Of a stretch of DNA of 8,269 nt, positions 1 through 4,561 are shown in pieces. The notes under the pieces were generated by a model, which searched no databases, had not been told where the DNA came from, and saw only the letters and a list, made by a program, of their open reading frames with translations. The stretch covers positions 1-8,269 of the forward strand of contig JAGVII010000233.1 in the NCBI GenBank assembly GCA_020056155.1, written 5' to 3'. Numbering within the stretch: the first letter of the stretch is position 1; each line of letters starts with the position of its first letter. This DNA comes from Afipia sp. (GTDB lineage: Bacteria > Pseudomonadota > Alphaproteobacteria > Rhizobiales > Xanthobacteraceae). The position numbers were made by a program, and so were the translations under genes.

Positions 1-52
1 CGACAGTTTGCGAGCTGTCAATACGGAGGCCCAATGAGGCAATGTCGGACAA
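1..52 (-). CDS. tail tape measure protein, N-terminal fragment
   Basis: The first 17 codons of an open frame that runs off the left edge of the window. The visible residues, (M)SDIASLGLRIDSSQTV, resemble the usual opening of phage tape measure proteins (a 'L-x-LRIDS' start that leads into a long helical protein setting tail length). The start is a TTG at 52..50, chosen because a strong AGGAAGG lies at 66..60 with a 7-base spacer and because the reading begins exactly where the family consensus begins. Position supports the call: it directly follows the frameshifted tail assembly chaperone, where tape measure genes normally sit. Only the extreme N-terminus is seen, so identity rests on gene order and a short match. 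Confidence 0.72.
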   Translation of the reverse strand, partial: MSDIASLGLRIDSSQTV

Positions 53-59
53 TTGCGAA

Positions 60-66
60 CCTTCCT
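60..66 (-). promoter_or_regulatory. ribosome binding site deciding the TTG start of the tape measure gene
   Basis: On the minus strand this reads AGGAAGG, a near-consensus Shine-Dalgarno, seven bases before TTG at 52..50. No ATG or GTG in this frame has a comparable site, so it fixes the unusual start codon. Confidence 0.7.
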
Positions 67-73
67 ACAATCC

Positions 74-98
74 GCCTGACCCCTTTCGGGGTTCAAGC
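74..98 (-). other. RNA hairpin with GAAA tetraloop upstream of the tape measure gene
   Basis: In the minus-strand transcript, GCTTG and ACCCC pair with GGGGT and CAGGC around a GAAA loop, giving a 10-bp stem (one U·G wobble) with one bulged A. It fills most of the 63-base gap between the chaperone stop (116) and the tape measure start (52) and lies just ahead of the ribosome binding site. There is no T tract after it, so it does not look like a terminator. A processing, stability or translation-tuning role is inference only. Confidence 0.4.
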
Positions 99-115
99 GG
101 GCATATCGCAAACGA

Positions 116-373
116 CTAGGACCGCACGGGCGCGGCAGCGGCGCGGAACGCGCCGAAAATTGCTTCTGATGTGGGTGGCGTCGGAGGCGGAGGCGGAGCG
201 GATGCAACGGGCGCGAACTGACCGCGCAGCGCGAGCATCTGGAATTCCATTGCGGCGTCCAACGCGCCTTCAAGCGCAGGAATGGACGTGCTTAGCGTCT
301 CTTGTTCTGTGTACCTTAACCAGCCCATCCCGCAAAAAAGCAGCCTGTCGTGGTACTCCGACAGGCTTATGCG
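116..373 (-). CDS. tail assembly chaperone, frameshift extension (GT-type T part)
   Basis: This -1 frame has no need of its own start: it is entered by ribosomes slipping at 373..379. From the slip site it encodes 85 residues, beginning RISLSEYHDRLLFCG and continuing MGWLRYTEQETLST, followed by an alpha-helical stretch and a proline-rich tail (PPPPPTPP) before TAG at 118..116. The fused protein would be 236 residues (151 from the upstream frame plus 85). The SLSEYHDRLLFCG part lies before the only good ATG (328) and resembles the C-terminal part of phage chaperones, which supports translation by frameshifting rather than by independent initiation. As in lambda gpGT, the extension is expected to bind the tail tube protein while the G part coats the tape measure. 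The ATG at 328 has no clear ribosome binding site. Confidence 0.78.
   Translation of the reverse strand, partial: RISLSEYHDRLLFCGMGWLRYTEQETLSTSIPALEGALDAAMEFQMLALRGQFAPVASAPPPPPTPPTSEAIFGAFRAAAAPVRS
342..367 (-). promoter_or_regulatory. frameshift-stimulating stem-loop
   Basis: In the minus-strand RNA, AGCCTGTCG (367..359) pairs perfectly with CGACAGGCT (350..342) around an 8-base loop, a 9-bp stem whose first A-U pair may be open. The distance from the end of the slippery heptamer (373) to the stem is 5 to 6 bases, the spacing known for -1 frameshift stimulators. The stem overlaps the stop of the upstream frame (369..367). It is followed two bases later by six Ts, so it also looks like an intrinsic terminator, but it lies inside an open frame that must be transcribed. 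Confidence 0.75.
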
Positions 374-825
374 TTTCCCGGTTCGTCCTGCGTCGGCTCG
401 GAGAAGGTGGCGAGGAAGGTCGCGGATAAATCGGTGATCGAGTCTATTACGGCCTGCGCGAACGGCGTGTCTTTATACCCCGGCAGTGCCGAAACGAATT
501 CGTCGGCAGCATCGCGCACTGTCGTCTCGTCTTGAACGGAAAGCTTGTGATACGGCTTGCCGCCGTTGGCCAATAGATTGAGCCAGCGTTCGACAGGCGC
601 TTTGAGTGTCACAACACCCGCCGCGAAAACGATGTCTTCGACTTCCTTGACCTTCTTTTCAAGGCCAGCCGCAACGAGCACGGTGATCGCATCGGAATCG
701 AGGTTCGCAATCCGCTGGTTGGCATTGATGAAATTGCCAAAGTACGCAGTCACTTCTTTCGAAGCGCGCAGGGTGCAGCGGAGCGTGCCGACTGGTGTAT
801 CGACTTCGCCTTGATTTGCGGCCAT
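367..825 (-). CDS. tail assembly chaperone, short form (G-type)
   Basis: A 152-residue protein made by ribosomes that do not slip. It resembles the small tail assembly chaperones of siphophages (lambda gpG role; GTA gp11-like by recalled resemblance, for example NFINANQRIANLDSDAI at residues 31 to 47). It would coat the tape measure during tail assembly and is not expected in the finished virion. The start is ATG at 825, preceded by CGAGG with a 5-base spacer. The frame is open upstream to an ATG at 930, but those 35 extra residues have no binding site, would span the leader hairpin and look non-coding. The last four codons hold the slippery site. It sits between tail tube and tape measure, the standard place for this gene pair. 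Confidence 0.82.
   Translation of the reverse strand: MAANQGEVDTPVGTLRCTLRASKEVTAYFGNFINANQRIANLDSDAITVLVAAGLEKKVKEVEDIVFAAGVVTLKAPVERWLNLLANGGKPYHKLSVQDETTVRDAADEFVSALPGYKDTPFAQAVIDSITDLSATFLATFSEPTQDEPGNA
373..379 (-). promoter_or_regulatory. -1 programmed frameshift slippery site GGGAAAC
   Basis: On the minus strand this is GGGAAAC, read in the upstream frame as G GGA AAC, exactly the X XXY YYZ pattern. Slipping back one base puts the tRNAs on GGG AAA and continues with CGC ATA AGC, which stays open for 85 codons. Without slipping, translation stops two codons later at TAA (369..367). Lambda's G/GT site is GGGAAAG, one base different. Confidence 0.85.
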
Positions 826-971
826 GAAAACCTCGGGTGGGGAGGGTAAAGGAAAGTCTATGTCCACCGCGCGCCGAGACACCTCGGAACCGTGGACACT
901 AGAAAAGCCCAATCGCCATTCCAGCTTCAAGCGTTGCAGCCTATAGCATTATAAGCCGACTGTCAACCGAA
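826..971 (-). other. 146-base non-coding gap between tail tube and chaperone genes
   Basis: The largest gap in the window. I see no open frame in it that looks like a gene. It contains a promoter-like pair next to the tube gene stop, the two-part hairpin at 861..898, and the GAGG ribosome binding site of the chaperone at 831..834. Neighbouring genes are separated by 50 bases or less, or overlap, so this gap stands out as regulatory. Confidence 0.6.
861..898 (-). other. two-part hairpin in the chaperone leader
   Basis: In the minus-strand transcript TGTCCAC (898..892) pairs with GTGGACA (867..861), a 7-bp outer stem. Inside it CCGAG (887..883) pairs with CTCGG (878..874) around a GTGT loop, with an asymmetric internal loop (GGTT against CGCGCG) between the stems. 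What follows is TAGACTTTCCTTT, pyrimidine-rich but not a clean T run, so a terminator is possible but weak. The hairpin ends about 27 bases before the chaperone ribosome binding site and does not mask it. Role unknown. Confidence 0.45.
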
Positions 972-975
972 TCAA
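948..975 (-). promoter_or_regulatory. sigma70-type promoter candidate ahead of the tail assembly chaperone
   Basis: The minus strand has a perfect TATAAT at 953..948. Sixteen bases upstream is TTGATT (975..970), four of six matches to the -35 consensus, overlapping the tail tube stop codon. A perfect TTGACA also lies at 966..961, but it is only 7 bases from TATAAT; it could instead serve a weaker TATAGG 15 bases downstream. Initiation would fall near 941, giving a leader of about 116 bases before the ATG at 825. It would allow tail genes to be expressed apart from the head genes; this is inference. Confidence 0.45.
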
Positions 976-1691
976 GCAATCGGAGCGGGCATCCGGGCGA
1001 CTTCGGTATACGAGCCGGACTTGATGCTCAGATTGACGCCGCCCATCAACACGGCGTCGACGTTGCCGGGGTTGTTGGTGAACGACATGACCTTGGCCTT
1101 AAAGTACGCCACCGAATTGGTCGGCACGGTCGTGACCGTATAAGTGCCGGTCGGCGAACCAGTCGTCGCGATGGCAGCACCGCCAGCGGTCGCCGAAACG
1201 GTGAACGTATCGGCAGTCAAGACGGTCTTGACGTAATAGGTCGTTCCGTCCGTGATGCCGGTTGGCAACGTGCCCGCGCCCGCAGTGAACTTGAACGGCG
1301 TATTTGCCGTCAGTCCGTGAGCGACCTTGGTGACAACGCCGGGAGTCGCGGCCGACATGGAAACGCCGGTCAAAACGAGCGGCGCGACCCGATCGTTCGC
1401 TTCGATCTTGAAGTTGTAATCGTAGTCGCTGTCGCGGGCGGCATAGAGCGCAGCCTGGCCAGCGTCCGACAAGTCCTTGGCCAGCGGCACGGTAATGCTG
1501 CCGTCGTTGAACGAGCCTTTGTACTTCTGCACGCCACGGCTCGCCAACGGGGTGAACGTCACCTCATTGTAGGCGCGACCGTGCTCCGGAATGCTTTCGA
1601 TGCCTGCGACTTCAATGAAGGTGTCGGTCGTGCCCACAAGGGCAGTCGTGCCCATGTAGAGTTTCGTGCCGGCGGAGGGAGATGCGTCCAT
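972..1691 (-). CDS. major tail tube protein with an inserted beta-rich domain
   Basis: A 239-residue phage tail tube subunit. Its rings stack to form the channel through which DNA leaves. The tube core is visible at residues 1 to about 112 (including FTPLASRGVQKYKGSFNDGS, DAGQAALYAARDSDYDYNFKI) and about 189 to 239 (NSVAYFKAKVMSFTNNPGNV and the final strands). Between them lies an inserted domain, roughly residues 113 to 188, with the motif HGLTANTPFKF, then TGITDGTTYYVKTVLTADTF and SATAGGAA. The start is ATG at 1691, with AAAGGAA (1703..1697) five bases upstream. A frame open back to 2144 only overlaps the preceding gene in another phase and is rejected. It follows the tail terminator gene by 20 bases and precedes the chaperone, as expected. 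Confidence 0.85.
   Translation of the reverse strand: MDASPSAGTKLYMGTTALVGTTDTFIEVAGIESIPEHGRAYNEVTFTPLASRGVQKYKGSFNDGSITVPLAKDLSDAGQAALYAARDSDYDYNFKIEANDRVAPLVLTGVSMSAATPGVVTKVAHGLTANTPFKFTAGAGTLPTGITDGTTYYVKTVLTADTFTVSATAGGAAIATTGSPTGTYTVTTVPTNSVAYFKAKVMSFTNNPGNVDAVLMGGVNLSIKSGSYTEVARMPAPIA
1128..1355 (-). other. inserted 'HGL...TTYYV...FTVS' domain within the tail tube gene
   Basis: Residues about 113 to 188 of the tube protein. The pattern (VTKVAHGLTANTPFKFTAG, LPTGITDGTTYYV, LTADTFTVSATAGGAAI) is a small beta domain I recall as a recurrent module in many unrelated phage structural proteins. It interrupts the tube fold between two strands, so it is probably displayed on the outside of the tail. 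Domain limits are approximate. Confidence 0.6.
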
Positions 1692-1711
1692 TGTAGTTCC
1701 TTTCAGAACGG

Positions 1712-2137
1712 TTATGTGATGACAAGATAAGGGATGCTCACGGGATACCGAACCCACGGTGCATCCTTTACCGCGGCGGCAATTGTCGGTTCTTTGTAGA
1801 GACGCAGCCGATAGGCGCCTGCGATCAGGTCCGTGCCGATCGGGAAGCGCGCGGCGACGAGGGCGGCAAGGCGCAGTCCGTTCGGTTCGCCAGTGTTGTC
1901 GGGAATGACGGCGTCGATTTGCAGGATGCCGCGCCGCTCGGTGTGACCGTTGAAGCCGATGCCGGGGTGGAACGGTTCGGCGCGCAGCACGGGAGCGATT
2001 GCAAGATACTTGACGCCGCTCACTGGCGTATACGGCACCAGGGGATAGGCGATCGGCGTTGCCGGGCTTGTGAGCGCGGGCGTGGTCAATCGCGCCATGA
2101 ACGCGTTGAGAATGTCGACGTCGAGAGGTTCGGCCAT
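1712..2137 (-). CDS. tail terminator protein candidate (DUF4128-like)
   Basis: A 141-residue protein that would cap the head-proximal end of the tail tube and join it to the head. It has the composition of a small alpha/beta protein with an N-terminal helix (DVDILNAFMARLTT), a central block FNGHTERRGILQIDAVIP and the block GLRLAALVAARFPIGTDL, typical of the gpU/DUF4128-like tail terminators as I recall them. The start is ATG at 2137, with GGAG (2149..2146) eight bases upstream. The gene lies between an HK97 gp10-like gene (34-base gap) and the tube gene (20-base gap), which is the usual position for a terminator. The assignment is by order and resemblance, not by a decisive motif. Confidence 0.7.
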   Translation of the reverse strand: MAEPLDVDILNAFMARLTTPALTSPATPIAYPLVPYTPVSGVKYLAIAPVLRAEPFHPGIGFNGHTERRGILQIDAVIPDNTGEPNGLRLAALVAARFPIGTDLIAGAYRLRLYKEPTIAAAVKDAPWVRYPVSIPYLVIT

Positions 2138-2171
2138 TACTCATGCTCCGGCTGGTGCGTTCGGTTGGCCA

Positions 2172-2579
2172 TTATTTCGGAACCTCATTTGCCGCCTTGG
2201 CGACGACTTGGGGAAATTCTTGCAGCGTGGTGCGAACGACACCCGCCGGGGCCTGCTTGGAGTGGCCATATTCGAGTTTTCTAGCGTAGGCGAGGTTGTT
2301 GACCAGATAGATGACCTGACCGGCTTTCAGCCCGAGCACTGCGGCGGTCATCTTGGAAATGGTCGCAGTGCCGCTCTTGTCGTCGATCGCGAGCACGCCT
2401 GCCGGAATGGATCCGATGGCGACTTGCCAGTTGCCCTTGAACCTGCCGCTCAAAACCGGCGACTTCATAATCACGCGCCGGAACAGGTCGAGCGCGATTT
2501 TGCGGATGACCAGATCGATATTTCCCTTGGCTTTGTCGACGAACTTCTGAATGTCGAGTTCGAAGTTGCCAAGGGCCAC
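2172..2579 (-). CDS. HK97 gp10-like neck/tail-completion protein
   Basis: A 135-residue protein of the HK97 gp10-like type, which acts in the neck or in tail completion. Visible marks are the helix FELDIQKFVDKAKGNIDLVI, the phrase RRVIMKSPVLSGRFKGNW (residues about 34 to 51; 'SPVxSGRxKxNW' is the signature of the family) and the ARKLEYGHSKQAPAG turn before the C-terminal helix. The start is a GTG at 2579. A near-perfect TAGGAGG at 2591..2585, which includes the upstream stop TAG, lies five bases before it and settles the choice. The nine-base gap to the upstream gene suggests coupled translation. Confidence 0.82.
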   Translation of the reverse strand: MALGNFELDIQKFVDKAKGNIDLVIRKIALDLFRRVIMKSPVLSGRFKGNWQVAIGSIPAGVLAIDDKSGTATISKMTAAVLGLKAGQVIYLVNNLAYARKLEYGHSKQAPAGVVRTTLQEFPQVVAKAANEVPK

Positions 2580-2584
2580 AAGCG

Positions 2585-2591
2585 CCTCCTA
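2585..2591 (-). promoter_or_regulatory. ribosome binding site overlapping a stop codon, sets a GTG start
   Basis: The minus strand reads TAGGAGG. The TAG is the stop of the head-closure gene and the GGAGG is the Shine-Dalgarno of the next gene, five bases before GTG at 2579. The overlap suggests translational coupling. Confidence 0.75.
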
Positions 2592-2960
2592 GAAACGCAA
2601 TTGGCAATCGTACATTACGACCACGCCCGCAGGATTGAGCGGCATCACACGCACGACGGGGACCGCAACGCCGCCGACCACGATGGAGTCGGGCGGCGCG
2701 ATGCTGGTAACCCCCAAGGCAGTGAGCGGCCCGGCGGCGATCAGCGCGCGGCGGTCGGTGATGAGGATATTTTCCCCGTCGATCTGTCGCGAGTTGTAGT
2801 CGAGGATTGCGGCGAGGGTGGTGTAATCCGCCGTGGTGACGACTGGATCCCACTCGTTGCCAGTGCTCGACGTGCGACGAACCGAAACGACCTGACCGAA
2901 CTCCGCAATCAGTTCGTCCGCGTCGTCTCGCGACTCGAGGTAGTCGAATGCGTCGGTCAT
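2589..2960 (-). CDS. head-closure (stopper) protein candidate
   Basis: A 123-residue beta-rich protein that would seal the portal after packaging and provide the docking face for the tail. It has a short acidic N-terminal helix (FDYLESRDDADELIAEFG), then strands VVSVRR, TTLAAILDYNSRQIDG, ENILITDRRALIAAG, and a C-terminal run VAVPVVRVMPLNPAGVVV. The pattern 'R..I.GE.ILITDRR.LIAA' resembles small neck proteins in similar phages. The start is ATG at 2960: it overlaps the stop of the 57-residue gene as ATGA and has GGGAGG four bases upstream (2970..2965). An ATG at 2987 in the same frame would add nine residues but has no comparable site. Confidence 0.68.
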   Translation of the reverse strand: MTDAFDYLESRDDADELIAEFGQVVSVRRTSSTGNEWDPVVTTADYTTLAAILDYNSRQIDGENILITDRRALIAAGPLTALGVTSIAPPDSIVVGGVAVPVVRVMPLNPAGVVVMYDCQLRF

Positions 2961-3130
2961 GTCGCCTCCCATGGGCGGGACTTGCATTCCGTCTTGACGA
3001 TCGCTTTCGCTTCGTGATTGGACATTCCCGACGCGAGCAGCGACTTCATGCGATCAAACGTCCAACGGATTTCTGCCTCGGAAAGGCCGGACAGACGCGA
3101 CAGAAGTTGCGCGCCGTTTTGGGTGCTCAT
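2957..3130 (-). CDS. small 57-residue phage protein of unknown function
   Basis: A small gene in the gap between the DnaT_2-type and head-closure genes. It starts at ATG 3130 (MSTQNGAQLLSRLSGLSEAE) and stops with TGA at 2959..2957. Both ends are ATGA overlaps: its ATG shares four bases with the upstream stop and its TGA shares four bases with the next ATG. The protein is mostly helical, with a charged middle (IRWTFDRMKSLLASGMSN), a lysine-rich end and a single cysteine. The upstream site is weak (GGTG), consistent with translational coupling. I do not recognise a family. Gene order suggests an accessory part of the neck, but that is inference. The double stop/start fit is the main evidence that it is real. 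Confidence 0.7.
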   Translation of the reverse strand: MSTQNGAQLLSRLSGLSEAEIRWTFDRMKSLLASGMSNHEAKAIVKTECKSRPWEAT

Positions 3131-3705
3131 GATCGCACCAATGGGACGTTGCCTGACGTGCTGCCGGGCATGGAGTTGACCAGTCCGCGCAACAGCCCCT
3201 CGATAGCGAGGAAGCGGTCCACGGCGGGCGCCCCGTCCATGTAGGTGATGTCCTTACGCAGCGGCCCGACGCTCTTGCCGATGCTCTTGATCATCCCGCC
3301 ACGTTCAAGGCGCGGCTCCATGGTCACGCCGGACAGGACCAACAACGCCGCTTCCATCGCGGCGTTCTTGATCTGCTGCGGAACGACATTGGTCGGAATT
3401 TCGAACCCGTCCTCGTCAACGATGCCGTAGACGGCGAACGTCTCACCCTGCGCGCGGAGCCGGGAGTCGCCACCGCTGCCGATGCGCGGCCATGCGAGCG
3501 CCTGCGCCTGTTCGGTGCGGTAGCCTTTCCAGCGACCGCGGTATTGGTTGTCCAGGTACGCAGTGCCGCGCCGGGCAGCGTTTTCCTTGACGGCGTCAGT
3601 GCCGGTCCAAGCCGTGATGCCGCGCGCCGTGAAATAGGCCGTCGCCTCGGCAAGCGAGAAATACGAGTCCGCATCAGCCGCGCCGGGAGTGGTGATCAGC
3701 GCCAT
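3127..3705 (-). CDS. head-tail connector, DnaT_2-type ('DnaT-like ssDNA-binding') protein
   Basis: A 192-residue protein of the family usually labelled 'putative DnaT-like ssDNA-binding protein' in phage genomes, although its constant position after the capsid gene argues for an adaptor or connector role at the portal. Visible marks are the opening ADADSYFSLAEATAYFTARG, the block AARRGTAYLDNQYRGRWKGY, the phrase ALAWPRIG (residues about 69 to 76) and the C-terminal helix DRFLAIEGLLRGLV. The start is ATG at 3705 with TGAGG seven bases upstream; that site overlaps the previous gene's stop (3717..3715). Its own stop overlaps the next ATG as ATGA. I favour connector over DNA binding. Confidence 0.8.
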   Translation of the reverse strand: MALITTPGAADADSYFSLAEATAYFTARGITAWTGTDAVKENAARRGTAYLDNQYRGRWKGYRTEQAQALAWPRIGSGGDSRLRAQGETFAVYGIVDEDGFEIPTNVVPQQIKNAAMEAALLVLSGVTMEPRLERGGMIKSIGKSVGPLRKDITYMDGAPAVDRFLAIEGLLRGLVNSMPGSTSGNVPLVRS

Positions 3706-3714
3706 GCGAATGCC

Positions 3715-4059
3715 TCAAAATGCTTTGGGGTCGAACCCGTGAACGCGACAGACTTGCTCGGACCACCGCTTGAACGCTCGACTGTGTCCCTTCTTACAAG
3801 GACCGGAGCAATGTTCGTGGATGTGTACCATCTCGTGCGCCATCGTCCGGATCAACGTGTCGGTGTGTCCGACCGTCGAAACCGACAGGCCAATGATGTG
3901 TTTGCCATTCTCGCGCAGATACCAGCCGAACGTGCCGCGATCACGGACTACGCGAAACTCGACGTCGTCGCCATCTGGCAAATTCCACTTATTGAACGGC
4001 GGCGTCTCGTTCAGGTAGTTGTAGGCAGCGCGGAGGGTGTCGCGATTGAACAAAGTCAT
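3715..4059 (-). CDS. SprT-like zinc metalloprotease candidate
   Basis: A 114-residue protein with an HExxH zinc-protease motif: H75-E76-M-V-H79 within THMAHEMVHIH-like sequence (RTMAHEMVHIHEHC), and a likely third ligand H92 in GPCKKGHSRAFKRW. The spacing and the downstream GH..F element resemble SprT/Wss1-type metallopeptidases, which cleave proteins bound to DNA or unfolded substrates. Two cysteines (C84, C88) lie between the ligands. The fold seems compact, with no zinc-ribbon C-terminus. The start is ATG at 4059, 16 bases after the preceding stop; an ATG at 4101 would add 14 unlikely residues across that gap. The substrate is unknown. Its place among connector genes suggests a role in maturation or release, but it may simply be an accessory gene. 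No signal peptide or membrane segment is seen. Confidence 0.7.
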   Translation of the reverse strand: MTLFNRDTLRAAYNYLNETPPFNKWNLPDGDDVEFRVVRDRGTFGWYLRENGKHIIGLSVSTVGHTDTLIRTMAHEMVHIHEHCSGPCKKGHSRAFKRWSEQVCRVHGFDPKAF

Positions 4060-4075
4060 GCGACACCCGTTTTCG

Positions 4076-4486
4076 TTACTTGCGCGCGGCCAGTGCCGCA
4101 TCGATCACAGCGACGGCCTGTGCGCGGTTGTCCACCGTGCGACCGGAAATTGCGGCCGCGATCCGCTTCAATTCGTCCGCGCCGCCCTTGTCTTTCCAAT
4201 CCTCGGAAAGGCCGTCGAGTGGCGAAGGCGGCGGGCCGGGCGGAGGAGGGACCACCGCAACCGGAACGGGAGGCGGGGCATTGACCACTGGCGCGAATAG
4301 CGCGGTCAGACGATCGCGGTCATACGCTGACACGTCATCCATGAAGGCGATGGCGTCGCAAGCCTGGCGTGCGTGACACGCCTCGGCGAGAATTGGGCGG
4401 GCTTTGCGTTCGTGTCCGCGCATATCGGCGGCGCGCACCTTGGCAGCGGGACCATCCGAACCGTAAAATAGAAGGGTGAGAAACAT
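4076..4486 (-). CDS. proline-rich protein with possible HeH/LEM-like C-terminus, unknown function
   Basis: A 136-residue protein I cannot name. Residues 1 to 65 form a charged, probably helical region (AAKVRAADMRGHERKARPIL, CHARQACDAIAFMDD). Residues 66 to 89 are a low-complexity proline linker (PPPVPVAVVPPPPGPPP). Residues 90 to 136 (LSEDWKDKGGADELKRIAAA, then SGRTVDNRAQAVAVIDAALA) resemble the short helix-extended-helix modules seen at the ends of phage head and connector proteins. The start is ATG at 4486, four bases after CGAGG; an ATG at 4498 would add four residues without a binding site. It lies right after the capsid gene terminator and 16 bases before the metalloprotease gene. Confidence 0.6.
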   Translation of the reverse strand: MFLTLLFYGSDGPAAKVRAADMRGHERKARPILAEACHARQACDAIAFMDDVSAYDRDRLTALFAPVVNAPPPVPVAVVPPPPGPPPSPLDGLSEDWKDKGGADELKRIAAAISGRTVDNRAQAVAVIDAALAARK

Positions 4487-4510
4487 GTAGCCTCGCATAT
4501 CAGTGGGTGG

Positions 4511-4543
4511 AGAAAGAAACGGGAGGCAGCGAACCGCCTCCCG
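4511..4543 (-). terminator. intrinsic terminator after the major capsid gene
   Basis: In the minus-strand transcript CGGGAGGC (4543..4536) pairs with GCCTCCCG (4527..4520), a perfect 8-bp GC-rich stem with an 8-base loop, followed at once by TTTCTTTCT. It lies 18 bases past the capsid stop. On the plus strand the sequence after the stem is CTATTTTG, so it works best for the capsid transcript. Confidence 0.75.
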
Positions 4544-4561
4544 CTATTTTGCTTCGCTCGA

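Noticed and set aside
4..20. Inverted repeat GACAG...CTGTC at the left edge
   Set aside because: Only a 5 to 6 bp stem, and it lies inside the tape measure coding sequence; probably chance.
79..98. tRNA T-arm-like GGGGTTCAA on the plus strand near the left end
   Set aside because: No acceptor, anticodon or D stems can be formed around it; the bases are explained by the minus-strand hairpin.
826..930. 35-residue N-terminal extension of the chaperone
   Set aside because: It runs through the leader hairpin, has no ribosome binding site at 930, and the ATG at 825 has CGAGG at proper spacing.
1692..2144. Long N-terminal extension of the tail tube frame up to an ATG at 2144
   Set aside because: It overlaps the tail terminator gene in another phase, has arginine-rich non-coding composition, and the ATG at 1691 has a good ribosome binding site.
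2070..3017. A 315-residue open frame on the plus strand
   Set aside because: It lies antisense to three connector genes with good starts and stop/start overlaps; its composition is that of a shadow frame.
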